Source: Frankiales bacterium (lineage in GTDB: Bacteria > Actinomycetota > Actinomycetes > Mycobacteriales > Jatrophihabitantaceae). Taken from it: 64,000 nt of DNA. The stretch's first letter is position 1. The number at the start of each line of letters is the position of its first letter. This document shows positions 35,131-42,603 of this stretch, piece by piece. The position numbers and the translations under genes were made by a program. Below the pieces are notes generated by a model, which did not search any database, was not told the origin of the DNA, and was given only the letters and a program-made list of their open reading frames with translations. The stretch is taken from the NCBI GenBank assembly GCA_025966315.1, contig JAOPUZ010000072.1:1-64000 (forward strand). Reading direction: 5' to 3'.

Positions 35131-35349
35131 CGGGCGCGCTCCTCGTCGTACGAGCACCGGTGGCGGGATCACCGTCAGGTGCTGACCACGTTGGTGATCG
35201 TTTCTGCTGATCGACGGTGAACCAGGGGTGTCGGTGCGCCGTCGAGCGGGTGCTTTTCATCCTCGCATGACATCGGTGCGGACTGCGATTGTGCCGGGCG
35301 GATTTGGGCGGGGCGAGTTGATTCGTTGCCCCGCCACACTAACTTCCGA

Positions 35350-35382
35350 AACGCTGTACTGCGGTGTTAGCAGTACAGCGTT
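35350..35382. promoter_or_regulatory. 12-bp inverted repeat upstream of padR (putative operator)
   Basis: AACGCTGTACTG pairs perfectly with CAGTACAGCGTT across a 9-base centre, 20 bases ahead of the PadR start. This is the expected position for autoregulation. The GTAC-bearing arms differ from the ATGT/ACAT form of the classical PadR box, so the binding partner is inferred from position. Confidence 0.7.
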
Positions 35383-35402
35383 ATCCGTAGTACCGTCCAA
35401 TC

Positions 35403-35735
35403 ATGGATAGCACCCAGTTGCTTAAAGGCGTTCTTGATCTCGCCGTTCTCGCCGTGCTGCGAGACGCCGACGGTTACGGCTACGACATCGTGCGACGGTT
35501 GCGGCAAGCGGGATTGGACGAGGTCGGTGACGCGTCGGTGTACGGCACGCTGCGGCGGCTGTTCCAGGCCGGTTCGCTGACCACCTACGTACTGCCCAGC
35601 GAGGAAGGCCCGCATCGCAAGTACTACGCGCTGAACAAGGCCGGCCATTCCCAGCTCGAACTCGCGGGCAAGGTCTGGCGAAAATTCGCCGATTCCATGA
35701 ACGGCCTGCTTGCGGAGAACGGGGTGGCGGCATGA
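35403..35735 (+). CDS. PadR-family transcriptional regulator
   Basis: 110 residues, the compact PadR type. The core reads LLKGVLDLAVLAVLRDADGY, GYDIVRRLRQAGLDEVGDAS, VYGTLRRLFQAGSLTTYVLP and HRKYYALNKAGHSQLELAGK. Its stop overlaps the next gene's ATG (ATGA), which is the standard PadR plus HAAS-domain membrane protein arrangement. Such PadR proteins typically repress their own operon. Confidence 0.92.
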   Translation: MDSTQLLKGVLDLAVLAVLRDADGYGYDIVRRLRQAGLDEVGDASVYGTLRRLFQAGSLTTYVLPSEEGPHRKYYALNKAGHSQLELAGKVWRKFADSMNGLLAENGVAA

Positions 35736-36850
35736 CGACGGCGACCACAGTCGAGATCGAGGAATACTACGAAGCCGTCCGGCTCGCGCTACTGGACCTG
35801 TCCGACGACGTTCGCGACGATCTACTTGACGACTTGCCCGATCACCTGGCCGAGGTTGCCGCCGAGCTGGCGATCGAACGGCCAGACGAGAACGGCCCGA
35901 CTTTGCGCGACCGGTTGGGTGACCCGACCGAGTACGCCGCCGAGCTGCGCGCCGCGGCCGGGCTTGATCCAGGTGAATCGGCCGCGACCCCGAGAATGGC
36001 ACGGCTGCTCCAGTCACTACCCAGCCGCTGGCATCGTGCGGACGCCAGCCTGGGTCGTCTGGTCAGATACGAGCGCCTGAGCGATCTCTGGTCCGCACTT
36101 CGCCCCGGCTGGTGGATCCTGCGCGGCTACGTGGTGGCCCAGCTTGTCTGCCGGTTGACCCGGAGCCGGGTCGAGCCGGTTCCGATGTTCGGCAACAGCC
36201 GCTTCGTTGGATTCATCCTGACGCTGGCGCTGATGATCGGCTCGGTCGCCGTGGGCCGGGTGGTGTCCCAGGGCACCCGGCGAACCCGCCTGCCGTCGAC
36301 TTTGATCAGCCTGGCGCTGGGCCTGGCCGGCCTGATCATCGCTTCCGACCTCACCGGGAACTACGTCCTCAACAGCAGTTCGGCTGCTTCGAACGGCAGT
36401 TACACCAGTTACGGAACCGGGTACACGGGGTACAGCGGGGCCGACCCGTCGGGCATCACCGACCTGTACGCCTACGACAACAAGGGCAACCTGCTGCCCG
36501 GCGTGCGGCTGTACGACCAGCAAGGCAACCCCGTCCAACTGGGCGATCCGAACTGCAACGTAGGTCAGGCCCGGCTGAACGACACCACCGGCGACGGGAC
36601 CTCGGCCTGGATCTACCCGCTCTGCCCGGCCGACCGAGGGCCGTTCGCGGGCGGCCCCGGCGCGGTGGCGAGCACGGCCGGCCCCGACCCGACCGCCACC
36701 ACGAGCTCGTCGGCAACGCCCACGATCTCGCCGACAACCAAGAGCACACCCACAACCAAGAGCACGCCCACAACCAAGAGCACACCCACAACCAAGAGCA
36801 CCCCCACTCCAAGGCCCACGCCGACGCCCAAGGCCCGATCGACTCGCTGA
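35732..36850 (+). CDS. HAAS-domain membrane protein with Thr/Lys/Ser/Pro repeat tail
   Basis: 372 residues. The N-terminal HAAS-like helix region (EEYYEAVRLALLDLSDDVRD, DDLPDHLAEVAAELAIERPD) is followed by three to four transmembrane segments (GWWILRGYVVAQLVCRL, FVGFILTLALMIGSVAVGR, LISLALGLAGLIIASDL). An extracellular Gly/Tyr/Ser region comes next (TSYGTGYTGYSGADPSGITD). The C-terminus has four TTKSTP repeats and a PTP stretch, probably a wall-spanning stalk. Coupled to the PadR gene. Role unknown; related pairs respond to envelope state (inference). Confidence 0.82.
   Translation: MTTATTVEIEEYYEAVRLALLDLSDDVRDDLLDDLPDHLAEVAAELAIERPDENGPTLRDRLGDPTEYAAELRAAAGLDPGESAATPRMARLLQSLPSRWHRADASLGRLVRYERLSDLWSALRPGWWILRGYVVAQLVCRLTRSRVEPVPMFGNSRFVGFILTLALMIGSVAVGRVVSQGTRRTRLPSTLISLALGLAGLIIASDLTGNYVLNSSSAASNGSYTSYGTGYTGYSGADPSGITDLYAYDNKGNLLPGVRLYDQQGNPVQLGDPNCNVGQARLNDTTGDGTSAWIYPLCPADRGPFAGGPGAVASTAGPDPTATTSSSATPTISPTTKSTPTTKSTPTTKSTPTTKSTPTPRPTPTPKARSTR
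36734..36805 (+). repeat. Four 18-bp in-frame repeats encoding TTKSTP
   Basis: Four tandem copies of ACAACCAAGAGCACACCC with single-base changes. They encode the Pro/Thr/Ser/Lys stalk of the HAAS protein. Copy number may vary between strains. Confidence 0.9.
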
Positions 36851-37004
36851 CCGGGTCCGCTCCAACGAGCTGAAACCGACCACAGGCGGCCGCAGGCAGA
36901 TTGGTCGGGTGAACGTCGCATATCCGTCAGGTCGTGTTCACTCCGTTTTCCGTTGGCGCTGAGAGGTTCTTCCTCAGTAGAGGACGAACAACAGCGGAGG
37001 AATC

Positions 37005-38720
37005 ATGAGTGAGCATCGCAGCGAGCGCCAGCGAGTGAGGAGCGGAGCTCATGGCCGCGATGAGCGCTCGCGCGAAGCGCCGGTGACCCAAATGAGTGAC
37101 ACGACGCAGGCCAACACCGAGCACGCCAAAGGCAGCGAGGAACGTACCGGACTCAGTCGCCGCTCGGCGCTCGGCCTGATCGGAGCCGTCAGCGCCGTGG
37201 CCGCGACACCGCTGCTCGGCACTGCCACTGCCACCGCCTCAGCCGCGCCGGCAAACTCGGCCGGTGCCGCCTTCCACCCGAGCCCAGGGTCAACCGGTGT
37301 CTCGCCGGTGCAGGGGTTGCACCTGACCTTCGGCGCCGACCCGGCCCGGCAGATGACCGTGTCCTGGCTGACCGACAGCGCGGTGCGCAATCCCCGCGTG
37401 CTGTACGGCACCCTCGAACACGGCTTCGGCTCGTCAGTCACGGCGCACACGAAGACCTACGTGGACGGCGCCTCGCAGCGCACGGTCTGGGTCCACCACG
37501 CCGCGCTGCGCAACCTGCGCCCCGGTACGCATTACATGTACGCGGTGCAGCACGATGGCGCCGGCCCGGACGCCGGCTCGTTCCAGACTGCGCCCAGTGG
37601 CCGATCGGCGTTCACCTTCACCAGCTTCGGTGACCAATCCGCCCCGCAGGTGACTTGGGCCAAGGACGGCACCGTGGCGTTGGACGCCAACTCCACGCCG
37701 GCCACGAAGGACATCGTGACCGGCATCGAGCAGGTGGCGCCGCTGTTCCACCTGCTCAACGGCGATCTCTGTTACGCCAACCTGGACGTCGACCGGGTCC
37801 GCACCTGGAACAACTTCTTCACCAACAACACCCGCTCGGCCCGGTTCCGGCCCTGGATGCCGGCCGCCGGCAACCATGAGATCGAACGGGCCAACGGTGC
37901 CATCGGGCTCGATGCGTACCAGACCTATTTCGCGCTGCCATCCACCGAGACCGACGCCGAACTGGCCAACCTCTGGTACGCCTTCACCGCCGGATCGGTG
38001 CGGGTGATCGTCCTGCAGAACGACGACAACTGCTTGCAGGACGGCGGCGACGTGTACGTGCACGGGTATTCGGGTGGGCGTCAGTTGGCGTTCCTGGAGC
38101 GAGAGCTGAAGAAGGCGCGCGCGTCGCGGGACATCGACTGGATCGTGGTGGCGATGCATCAGGTGATGGTGTCGTCCTCGGACGCCAATGGCGCCGACCT
38201 CGGGCTACGCCAGCTCTATGGGCCCCTGTTCGACAAGTATTCGGTGGACCTGGTGGTCTGCGGGCACGAGCACAACTACGAGCGTTCGCTCGCGGTGCGC
38301 GGTGTGGTTGCGGCCAGCGAGACGCTCACCCCGAACCCGGTGTCGCAACGGACCGATGTCATCGACACCTCCAAGGGCACCGTGCACATGATCCTCGGCG
38401 GTGGCGGGGTGTCCGGGACGACGAACCAGGCCTTCTTCAAGGACGGCACCGGCAAGGTCATCACGGCAGTGTCGGCGACTGCCAGCCCGGCCACCGGCAA
38501 GCGCGTCTCGACCTACGTCAAGGAAGAGGCCGTCTGGAGCGGCGTGCGCGACGTCGAGCATCCCTACGGATTCGCGGCGTTCACCGTCGATCCGGGGCGT
38601 CATGCCGGCGACCTGACCCGGCTGTACGTCACGTACTACAACGTAAACAAGCCGCATGGTGAGCTGTCGGTGTTCGAGAAGTTCACGCTTGAGCGCCGGC
38701 GTTCCGACGCGCATCGCTGA
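37005..38720 (+). CDS. Tat-exported purple acid phosphatase-like metallophosphoesterase
   Basis: 571 residues. ATG 37005 is preceded by GGAGGAATC, an excellent SD. A Tat signal follows (GLSRRSALGLIGAVSAVAAT ending ASAAPA). The purple-acid-phosphatase N-terminal Fn3-like domain (HLTFGADPARQMTVSWLTDS) leads into the metallophosphatase core: SFGDQSA, LLNGDLCYANLD, PAAGNHEIE and CGHEHNYERS. It hydrolyses phosphate esters outside the membrane. Residues about 4-32 are an insertion (see the repeat entry), so the Tat n-region is unusually long. Confidence 0.9.
   Translation: MSEHRSERQRVRSGAHGRDERSREAPVTQMSDTTQANTEHAKGSEERTGLSRRSALGLIGAVSAVAATPLLGTATATASAAPANSAGAAFHPSPGSTGVSPVQGLHLTFGADPARQMTVSWLTDSAVRNPRVLYGTLEHGFGSSVTAHTKTYVDGASQRTVWVHHAALRNLRPGTHYMYAVQHDGAGPDAGSFQTAPSGRSAFTFTSFGDQSAPQVTWAKDGTVALDANSTPATKDIVTGIEQVAPLFHLLNGDLCYANLDVDRVRTWNNFFTNNTRSARFRPWMPAAGNHEIERANGAIGLDAYQTYFALPSTETDAELANLWYAFTAGSVRVIVLQNDDNCLQDGGDVYVHGYSGGRQLAFLERELKKARASRDIDWIVVAMHQVMVSSSDANGADLGLRQLYGPLFDKYSVDLVVCGHEHNYERSLAVRGVVAASETLTPNPVSQRTDVIDTSKGTVHMILGGGGVSGTTNQAFFKDGTGKVITAVSATASPATGKRVSTYVKEEAVWSGVRDVEHPYGFAAFTVDPGRHAGDLTRLYVTYYNVNKPHGELSVFEKFTLERRRSDAHR
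37013..37099 (+). repeat. In-frame insert flanked by 8-bp direct repeat ATGAGTGA
   Basis: ATGAGTGA occurs at the start codon (37005-37012) and again at 37092-37099. The 79 bases between are GC-rich and rich in GAGCG/CGCTC motifs. The period of 87 bases is exactly 29 codons. This looks like a small mobile repeat with target duplication that stayed in frame. Confidence 0.6.
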
Positions 38721-38724
38721 ACGT

Positions 38725-38943
38725 TCAGTCGCCGCTCCTGGTTGCGCCACGACGGCTGGCGGTCCAGGACGTGTCGGCAATCGCGTGCTGCGCGGTGCGG
38801 GCATCACGTTTGCCGTCGAGGACGGCGCGGCGTAGCTGGCCGGTGGATCGCACTGCCCGTCCGGCCCGCTTTGCCTTTAGGTCGGTGTACAAGAGTGCGG
38901 CAAAGCCCAGGACGACAAGCCCGGCAACGATCCCCATCAACAT
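38725..38943 (-). CDS. Small single-helix membrane protein
   Basis: 72 residues from ATG 38943; a second ATG at 38937 is possible. The larger 272-residue track ORF over-extends into a shadow. The N-terminal helix MLMGIVAGLVVLGFAALLYT is followed by a basic cytosolic tail (DLKAKRAGRAVRSTGQLRRA). No family recognised. It converges with the phosphatase gene and is divergent from the small soluble gene at 39048. Confidence 0.55.
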   Translation of the reverse strand: MLMGIVAGLVVLGFAALLYTDLKAKRAGRAVRSTGQLRRAVLDGKRDARTAQHAIADTSWTASRRGATRSGD

Positions 38944-39047
38944 GTGAGAAGGGTCGCACCGAATACTGCTTCGCGCCAACATCGCGCCGGGGTGTTGCTC
39001 AACCTGGTCACAGCTTGCCCTTGGATCTCGGTCGGTACCGTGACGGT

Positions 39048-39422
39048 ATGGAAGAAAACCGGGCCCGGCGAGTGGTAGATCTGTTACGCGATAGGGGCAT
39101 ACCCGCTCAGATAGCGCACGCCGGCGTCTATCAGTTCGGCGTTCGGGTGGATCTGGGCGACGGCCGCGAGGCGGTCTGGGACGCCGACGGGACGGCCGGG
39201 CTCGAGGCCAACGTGATGCGCGACGGGGTGCTTGTCGGCTTTGTGCCGGTGATCGAGGGATCGGACGATTTCGACGAGCAGCAGACCATTGATGCCATTG
39301 CCCGCACCGACTACAACAAGCCGATCGCGCGCCAGCTAGCAACCGTGCCCGCCCCGGCTGCACCCTTGCCCCGGCAGGGCGGCGTTTTCCGCCGGTTTCT
39401 GGACGGGTTCCGCTACAGCTGA
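39048..39422 (+). CDS. Conserved hypothetical cytosolic protein
   Basis: 124 residues from ATG 39048; the track ORF at 38742 begins in a shadow. It has a predicted alpha/beta pattern with RRVVDLLRDRGIPAQIAHAG, YQFGVRVDLGDGREAVWDAD and a C-terminal basic RRFLDGFRYS. There are no catalytic motifs or membrane segments. I do not recognise the family. The hairpin at 39429 likely ends the transcript. Confidence 0.7.
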   Translation: MEENRARRVVDLLRDRGIPAQIAHAGVYQFGVRVDLGDGREAVWDADGTAGLEANVMRDGVLVGFVPVIEGSDDFDEQQTIDAIARTDYNKPIARQLATVPAPAAPLPRQGGVFRRFLDGFRYS

Positions 39423-39428
39423 GCGACG

Positions 39429-39468
39429 GTCCTACGGCCGCGGCGTCATGACGCCGCGACAGTAGGAC
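39429..39468. terminator. Hairpin at convergent gene ends
   Basis: CGCGGCGTCATGACGCCGCG is a perfect palindrome, bracketed by GTCCTAC and GTAGGAC, which extend the stem. It overlaps the stop codon of the MarR gene. Confidence 0.7.
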
Positions 39469-39913
39469 ATTCCCGGTTGAGGGCCGCGGCATTGATCCGG
39501 TGCAGGACACTGCGCAGCTCTTCGAGATCGGCCAGCGGCACACCCAGTTCGGCCACCACCCGTGCCGGAATCTGCTCGGCTCGCCTACGAAGTCGCTTGC
39601 CCGCGGTGGTGAGTTCGATGTCGAGATGCCGCTCGTCGGACGTGCTGCGGGTCCGCTTGATCAGGCCGGTCGTTTCCAGGCGCTTGAGCAAGGGCGACAC
39701 GGTGGCCGGGTCGAGTTGCAGCAGTTCGCCCAGCCGTTTCACCGACAGCGCGCTGCTGGGCGGCTGCCACAGCGCCAGCATCACCAGATATTGCGGGTGG
39801 GTTAGGCCGAGTGGTTCGAGCAACGGGCGATAAACCGCGAGAACGCTACGGTTCGTCACGGCCAGGGCGAAGCAGACCTGGCGCTCCAGGGTGAGTACGT
39901 CCGGTGCGGGCAT
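39446..39913 (-). CDS. MarR/OhrR-like transcriptional regulator
   Basis: 155 residues. The N-terminal LERQVCFALAVTNRSVLAVY carries a Cys at the position of the peroxide-sensing Cys of OhrR. GLTHPQYLVMLALWQ and LLQLDPATVSPLLKRLETTG (recognition helix) with SDERHLDIELTTAGK follow. No ohr peroxidase gene is adjacent, so organic-peroxide sensing is only suggested. It is divergent from a DUF5313 gene with a palindrome between them. Confidence 0.87.
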   Translation of the reverse strand: MPAPDVLTLERQVCFALAVTNRSVLAVYRPLLEPLGLTHPQYLVMLALWQPPSSALSVKRLGELLQLDPATVSPLLKRLETTGLIKRTRSTSDERHLDIELTTAGKRLRRRAEQIPARVVAELGVPLADLEELRSVLHRINAAALNRECPTVAAS

Positions 39914-39938
39914 CGAAGCTTTCCTCTACGTCATGTAG

Positions 39939-39950
39939 TTAGTACACTAA
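39939..39950. promoter_or_regulatory. TTAGT-AC-ACTAA palindrome between divergent genes
   Basis: TTAGTACACTAA lies 25 bases upstream of the MarR start and 5 bases upstream of the DUF5313 start. It is a short MarR-type operator candidate able to control both directions. Confidence 0.55.
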
Positions 39951-39955
39951 TCATT

Positions 39956-40399
39956 ATGGCACTAGTTAGTTCGCGTATCAGTCCGCGCCCCGGTCCACTG
40001 CGCTGGCTGCGTTATGCCTTCGGCGGGCGATTGCCCGAGCGTTACCGCGAGTGGATATTGCACGACACGACCTGCTCGACCTGGGTCCTCCGACATGTGA
40101 GCCGCACCGTATTGCAGCTCGTGCCAGTGATCGCGGCGGTGTTGTTCCTGGTGCCGGGGCCATTCTGGATCCGCGGCATGAGCGCGTTCGGCGGCGTGAT
40201 TATGGCGTTGATCTTCTCCCTCGGCTACATGGTCGAGACGACCGAACACCGCCTGGTCAAGGCAGATTACCCAGTGGGGACGGGTGAACGAGTGCGCGAC
40301 CAGCACTCGTCCCAAGGTCGCGCGGCAGCCACGGCGGCGCGCCAGGCGAAGATGTTCGCCCGGGCCGATCGCCGCGACGCCCGCGCTCGGGTGCGTTGA
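39956..40399 (+). CDS. DUF5313 family membrane protein
   Basis: 147 residues. The conserved core is RWLRYAFGGRLPERYREWIL and then HDTTCSTWVLRHVSRTVLQL. Two transmembrane helices follow (LVPVIAAVLFLVPGPFWIRG and SAFGGVIMALIFSLGYMVET), and a basic C-terminal tail rich in Ala/Arg. The family is confined to actinomycetes and uncharacterised. Its promoter is shared with the OhrR-like regulator. Confidence 0.85.
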   Translation: MALVSSRISPRPGPLRWLRYAFGGRLPERYREWILHDTTCSTWVLRHVSRTVLQLVPVIAAVLFLVPGPFWIRGMSAFGGVIMALIFSLGYMVETTEHRLVKADYPVGTGERVRDQHSSQGRAAATAARQAKMFARADRRDARARVR

Positions 40400-40415
40400 C
40401 CCCTCGTCCGCCCTC

Positions 40416-40463
40416 GATTGTCCTATCCACACGGGGTCATAACCGCGTGTGGATAGGACAATC
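40416..40463. terminator. Perfect 18-bp hairpin between convergent genes
   Basis: GATTGTCCTATCCACACG pairs exactly with CGTGTGGATAGGACAATC across 12 bases. The stem is AT-mixed rather than GC-rich. It lies between the DUF5313 and HelD-like stops. Confidence 0.8.
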
Positions 40464-40482
40464 CGGGGGAATTGGGCGCGGG

Positions 40483-42498
40483 TCAGGTTGTCAGCTCCGT
40501 CGGTAGCGGTTTGGTGTGCACCAGCACGAGTCGCGATACCGCCCGGGTCCAGCAGACATAGAGGCGGCGCAGCCCGGCAAGCGGCGAGGCCTCGGCGGCG
40601 ACGATCTCGGCCGGTTCCACCAGCACCACCGAGTCGTACTCGAGTCCCTTGGCCGCGGCGGCCGGCACGACCGTGACTCGCGCCGGCTCCTCGTCCAGCA
40701 ACGAACCGACCGGCACGCCCGCCGCGCGCAAGTCCTCGGCAATGACTGCCGCGGTGGCATCCGCCACGATCACGGCCACCGATCCGTCCACAGCCAGGCA
40801 CCGGCGCACCGCGGCCACGACGGAATCCGCCGACGTGAGCGAATCCGGTGCGCTGCGCACCGACGAGGCCGGCGGCACGTCCGGCGCGATGTGCGGCAAC
40901 AACCGGTTCGCGACCACCAACACCGCCTCCGGAACCCGGTAGCCCACGGTCAGGGGACGGATCGAAGCGCCCGGATGGCCCAGGTGCGCCAGCGTTTCCG
41001 GCCACGAACCAGGCGCCCACGCGGTGGTGGCCTGAGCGAGATCGCCCAGCACGGTGACCGAACCCAATGGGCACCGGCGGGCCACCGCGCGGCATTGCAT
41101 GGCCGACAAATCCTGCGCCTCGTCCACGACCACGTGCACGTACTGGTCCGGGCCGGCGATCAACCCGCTCAGCTCGTCCAACAGGACCCGGTCGGCGTCG
41201 GAGAACTTCGCCCGCCGGGCGTTTCTGGGTGGATCAGTCCAGGCCAGCAGCGCTTGCTCGTCCGCAGCCAGCAAAGAATTGGCCGCGCGCGCCAGTAATG
41301 CCGGGTCGGCGTACAGCCGAACGAGCAGCGTCCGGGGCTCGATGGCCGGCCAGACGGCGTCCACGAATTCCCGCACCGCCGCCGACCGGGCCACCGCTCG
41401 AGTTTCGGTGTCCGAGGGCGCCCCACCCGCATCCTCGCGTTGCCGGCGGACGTCCTGGGCCAGCAGCACCCGCAGCCGCTCGCGGGCCGAATCCCAACGC
41501 AGCTCCCCGCCGACCAACGACCGGCGCGCGTCATCGACGTAACGCCGGCAACGTTCGACCGGGATGCGATATCGCTTCGTCCCCACCATCGGCACCACGT
41601 CACTGTCGGGCTTGCGGACATGGCCCAGCACTGCCCGCCGCAGCACCTCGGCCATCCGGGCATCGCCCTTCAGGACCGCCACCGCAACCGGCTCGTCCCG
41701 GGTCCCGGCCGCGAGCCCGGGAACGGCCACCAGCTCGTCCACGGTGGCCTGCTGGATCCCGTTCTCACCCAAGGCCGGCAGCACCTGGGCGATGTAACGC
41801 AGGAACGCCGTGTTCGGCCCGACGACCAGCACACCGGTTCGCCGCAGCCGCTCGGGGAAGCTGTAGAGCAGGTAGGCGGCGCGGTGCAGCCCCACCGCCG
41901 TCTTGCCCGTTCCCGGGGCGCCCTGGATACACAGCGAGGTGTCCAGGTCGGCCCGCACCAGTTCGTCCTGATCGGGCTGGATGGTGGCCACGATATCCCG
42001 CATCGGGCCCACCCGCGGCCGCTCGATCTCCTCCCGAAGCAGGCCGGATTTCAGGCCCAGAGCCTCGCCGGCATCGAGATGTTCGTCCTCGTAGGAGGTC
42101 AACTCGCCGCCGGCGAAACCGAACCGGCGACGCAACCGGACGCCCTGCCGATCGGCCGGCGTGGCGCGATAGAACGGCCGGGCGATCGGCGCCCGCCAGT
42201 CGATGACCACCGGATCGCCGCGCGCATCGCGCACATGCCGTCGTCCGATGTGGAAAACCTCGCCAGCCGGCGCCGCCGGTTCGGGTTCGCGATCGGTCCG
42301 ACCGAAGAACGGCGGTGCGTCCCGATCGGCGGACAGGTGCGCGATGCGCTCGGCCCGCAGCCGCCCCAGACCCTCGCTCGCGAGGGCGTCGACGCCGTAG
42401 TCGGCGATGTGCTCGGCCCCGACCAGCATCGCGGCAAGCCATCCCCGGGCCTCGCTCAGCTGGATTCGTTCCGCTGCCAGTACCGGATCGTCTGCCAC
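40483..42498 (-). CDS. HelD-like RNA polymerase-associated ATPase (SF1, UvrD-related)
   Basis: 671 residues. The HelD-type N-terminal part has IGRRHVRDARGDPVVIDWRA and PIARPFYRATPADRQGVRLR. Walker A is GAPGTGKT (193-200), Walker B is VVVDEAQDLS, and motifs near TVLGDLAQATT and KGLEYDSVVLVEP follow. The FIGR-like R-x-V-R region, DWRAP and length fit actinobacterial HelD/HelR, which release stalled or rifampicin-bound RNA polymerase using ATP. Whether this copy confers rifampicin tolerance is unknown. The track ORF at 41440-45279 begins inside this gene on the other strand and is a shadow there. Confidence 0.85.
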   Translation of the reverse strand: MADDPVLAAERIQLSEARGWLAAMLVGAEHIADYGVDALASEGLGRLRAERIAHLSADRDAPPFFGRTDREPEPAAPAGEVFHIGRRHVRDARGDPVVIDWRAPIARPFYRATPADRQGVRLRRRFGFAGGELTSYEDEHLDAGEALGLKSGLLREEIERPRVGPMRDIVATIQPDQDELVRADLDTSLCIQGAPGTGKTAVGLHRAAYLLYSFPERLRRTGVLVVGPNTAFLRYIAQVLPALGENGIQQATVDELVAVPGLAAGTRDEPVAVAVLKGDARMAEVLRRAVLGHVRKPDSDVVPMVGTKRYRIPVERCRRYVDDARRSLVGGELRWDSARERLRVLLAQDVRRQREDAGGAPSDTETRAVARSAAVREFVDAVWPAIEPRTLLVRLYADPALLARAANSLLAADEQALLAWTDPPRNARRAKFSDADRVLLDELSGLIAGPDQYVHVVVDEAQDLSAMQCRAVARRCPLGSVTVLGDLAQATTAWAPGSWPETLAHLGHPGASIRPLTVGYRVPEAVLVVANRLLPHIAPDVPPASSVRSAPDSLTSADSVVAAVRRCLAVDGSVAVIVADATAAVIAEDLRAAGVPVGSLLDEEPARVTVVPAAAAKGLEYDSVVLVEPAEIVAAEASPLAGLRRLYVCWTRAVSRLVLVHTKPLPTELTT

Positions 42499-42603
42499 GA
42501 TTGTCCAACGCTAGTCGGCGGAGCAAGTGCGATTCCAGCAACCGCACGGGTCCGCTGCTCCGTTCAGCCCCTCGTTTGCCTAATCGGCTGCCATGATCAC
42601 TGG

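Noticed and set aside
41440-42603. N-terminal 388 residues of the 1279-residue ORF
   Set aside because: This part is antisense to the HelD-like gene, has shadow-type composition, and the glucosidase domain begins at ATG 42604.
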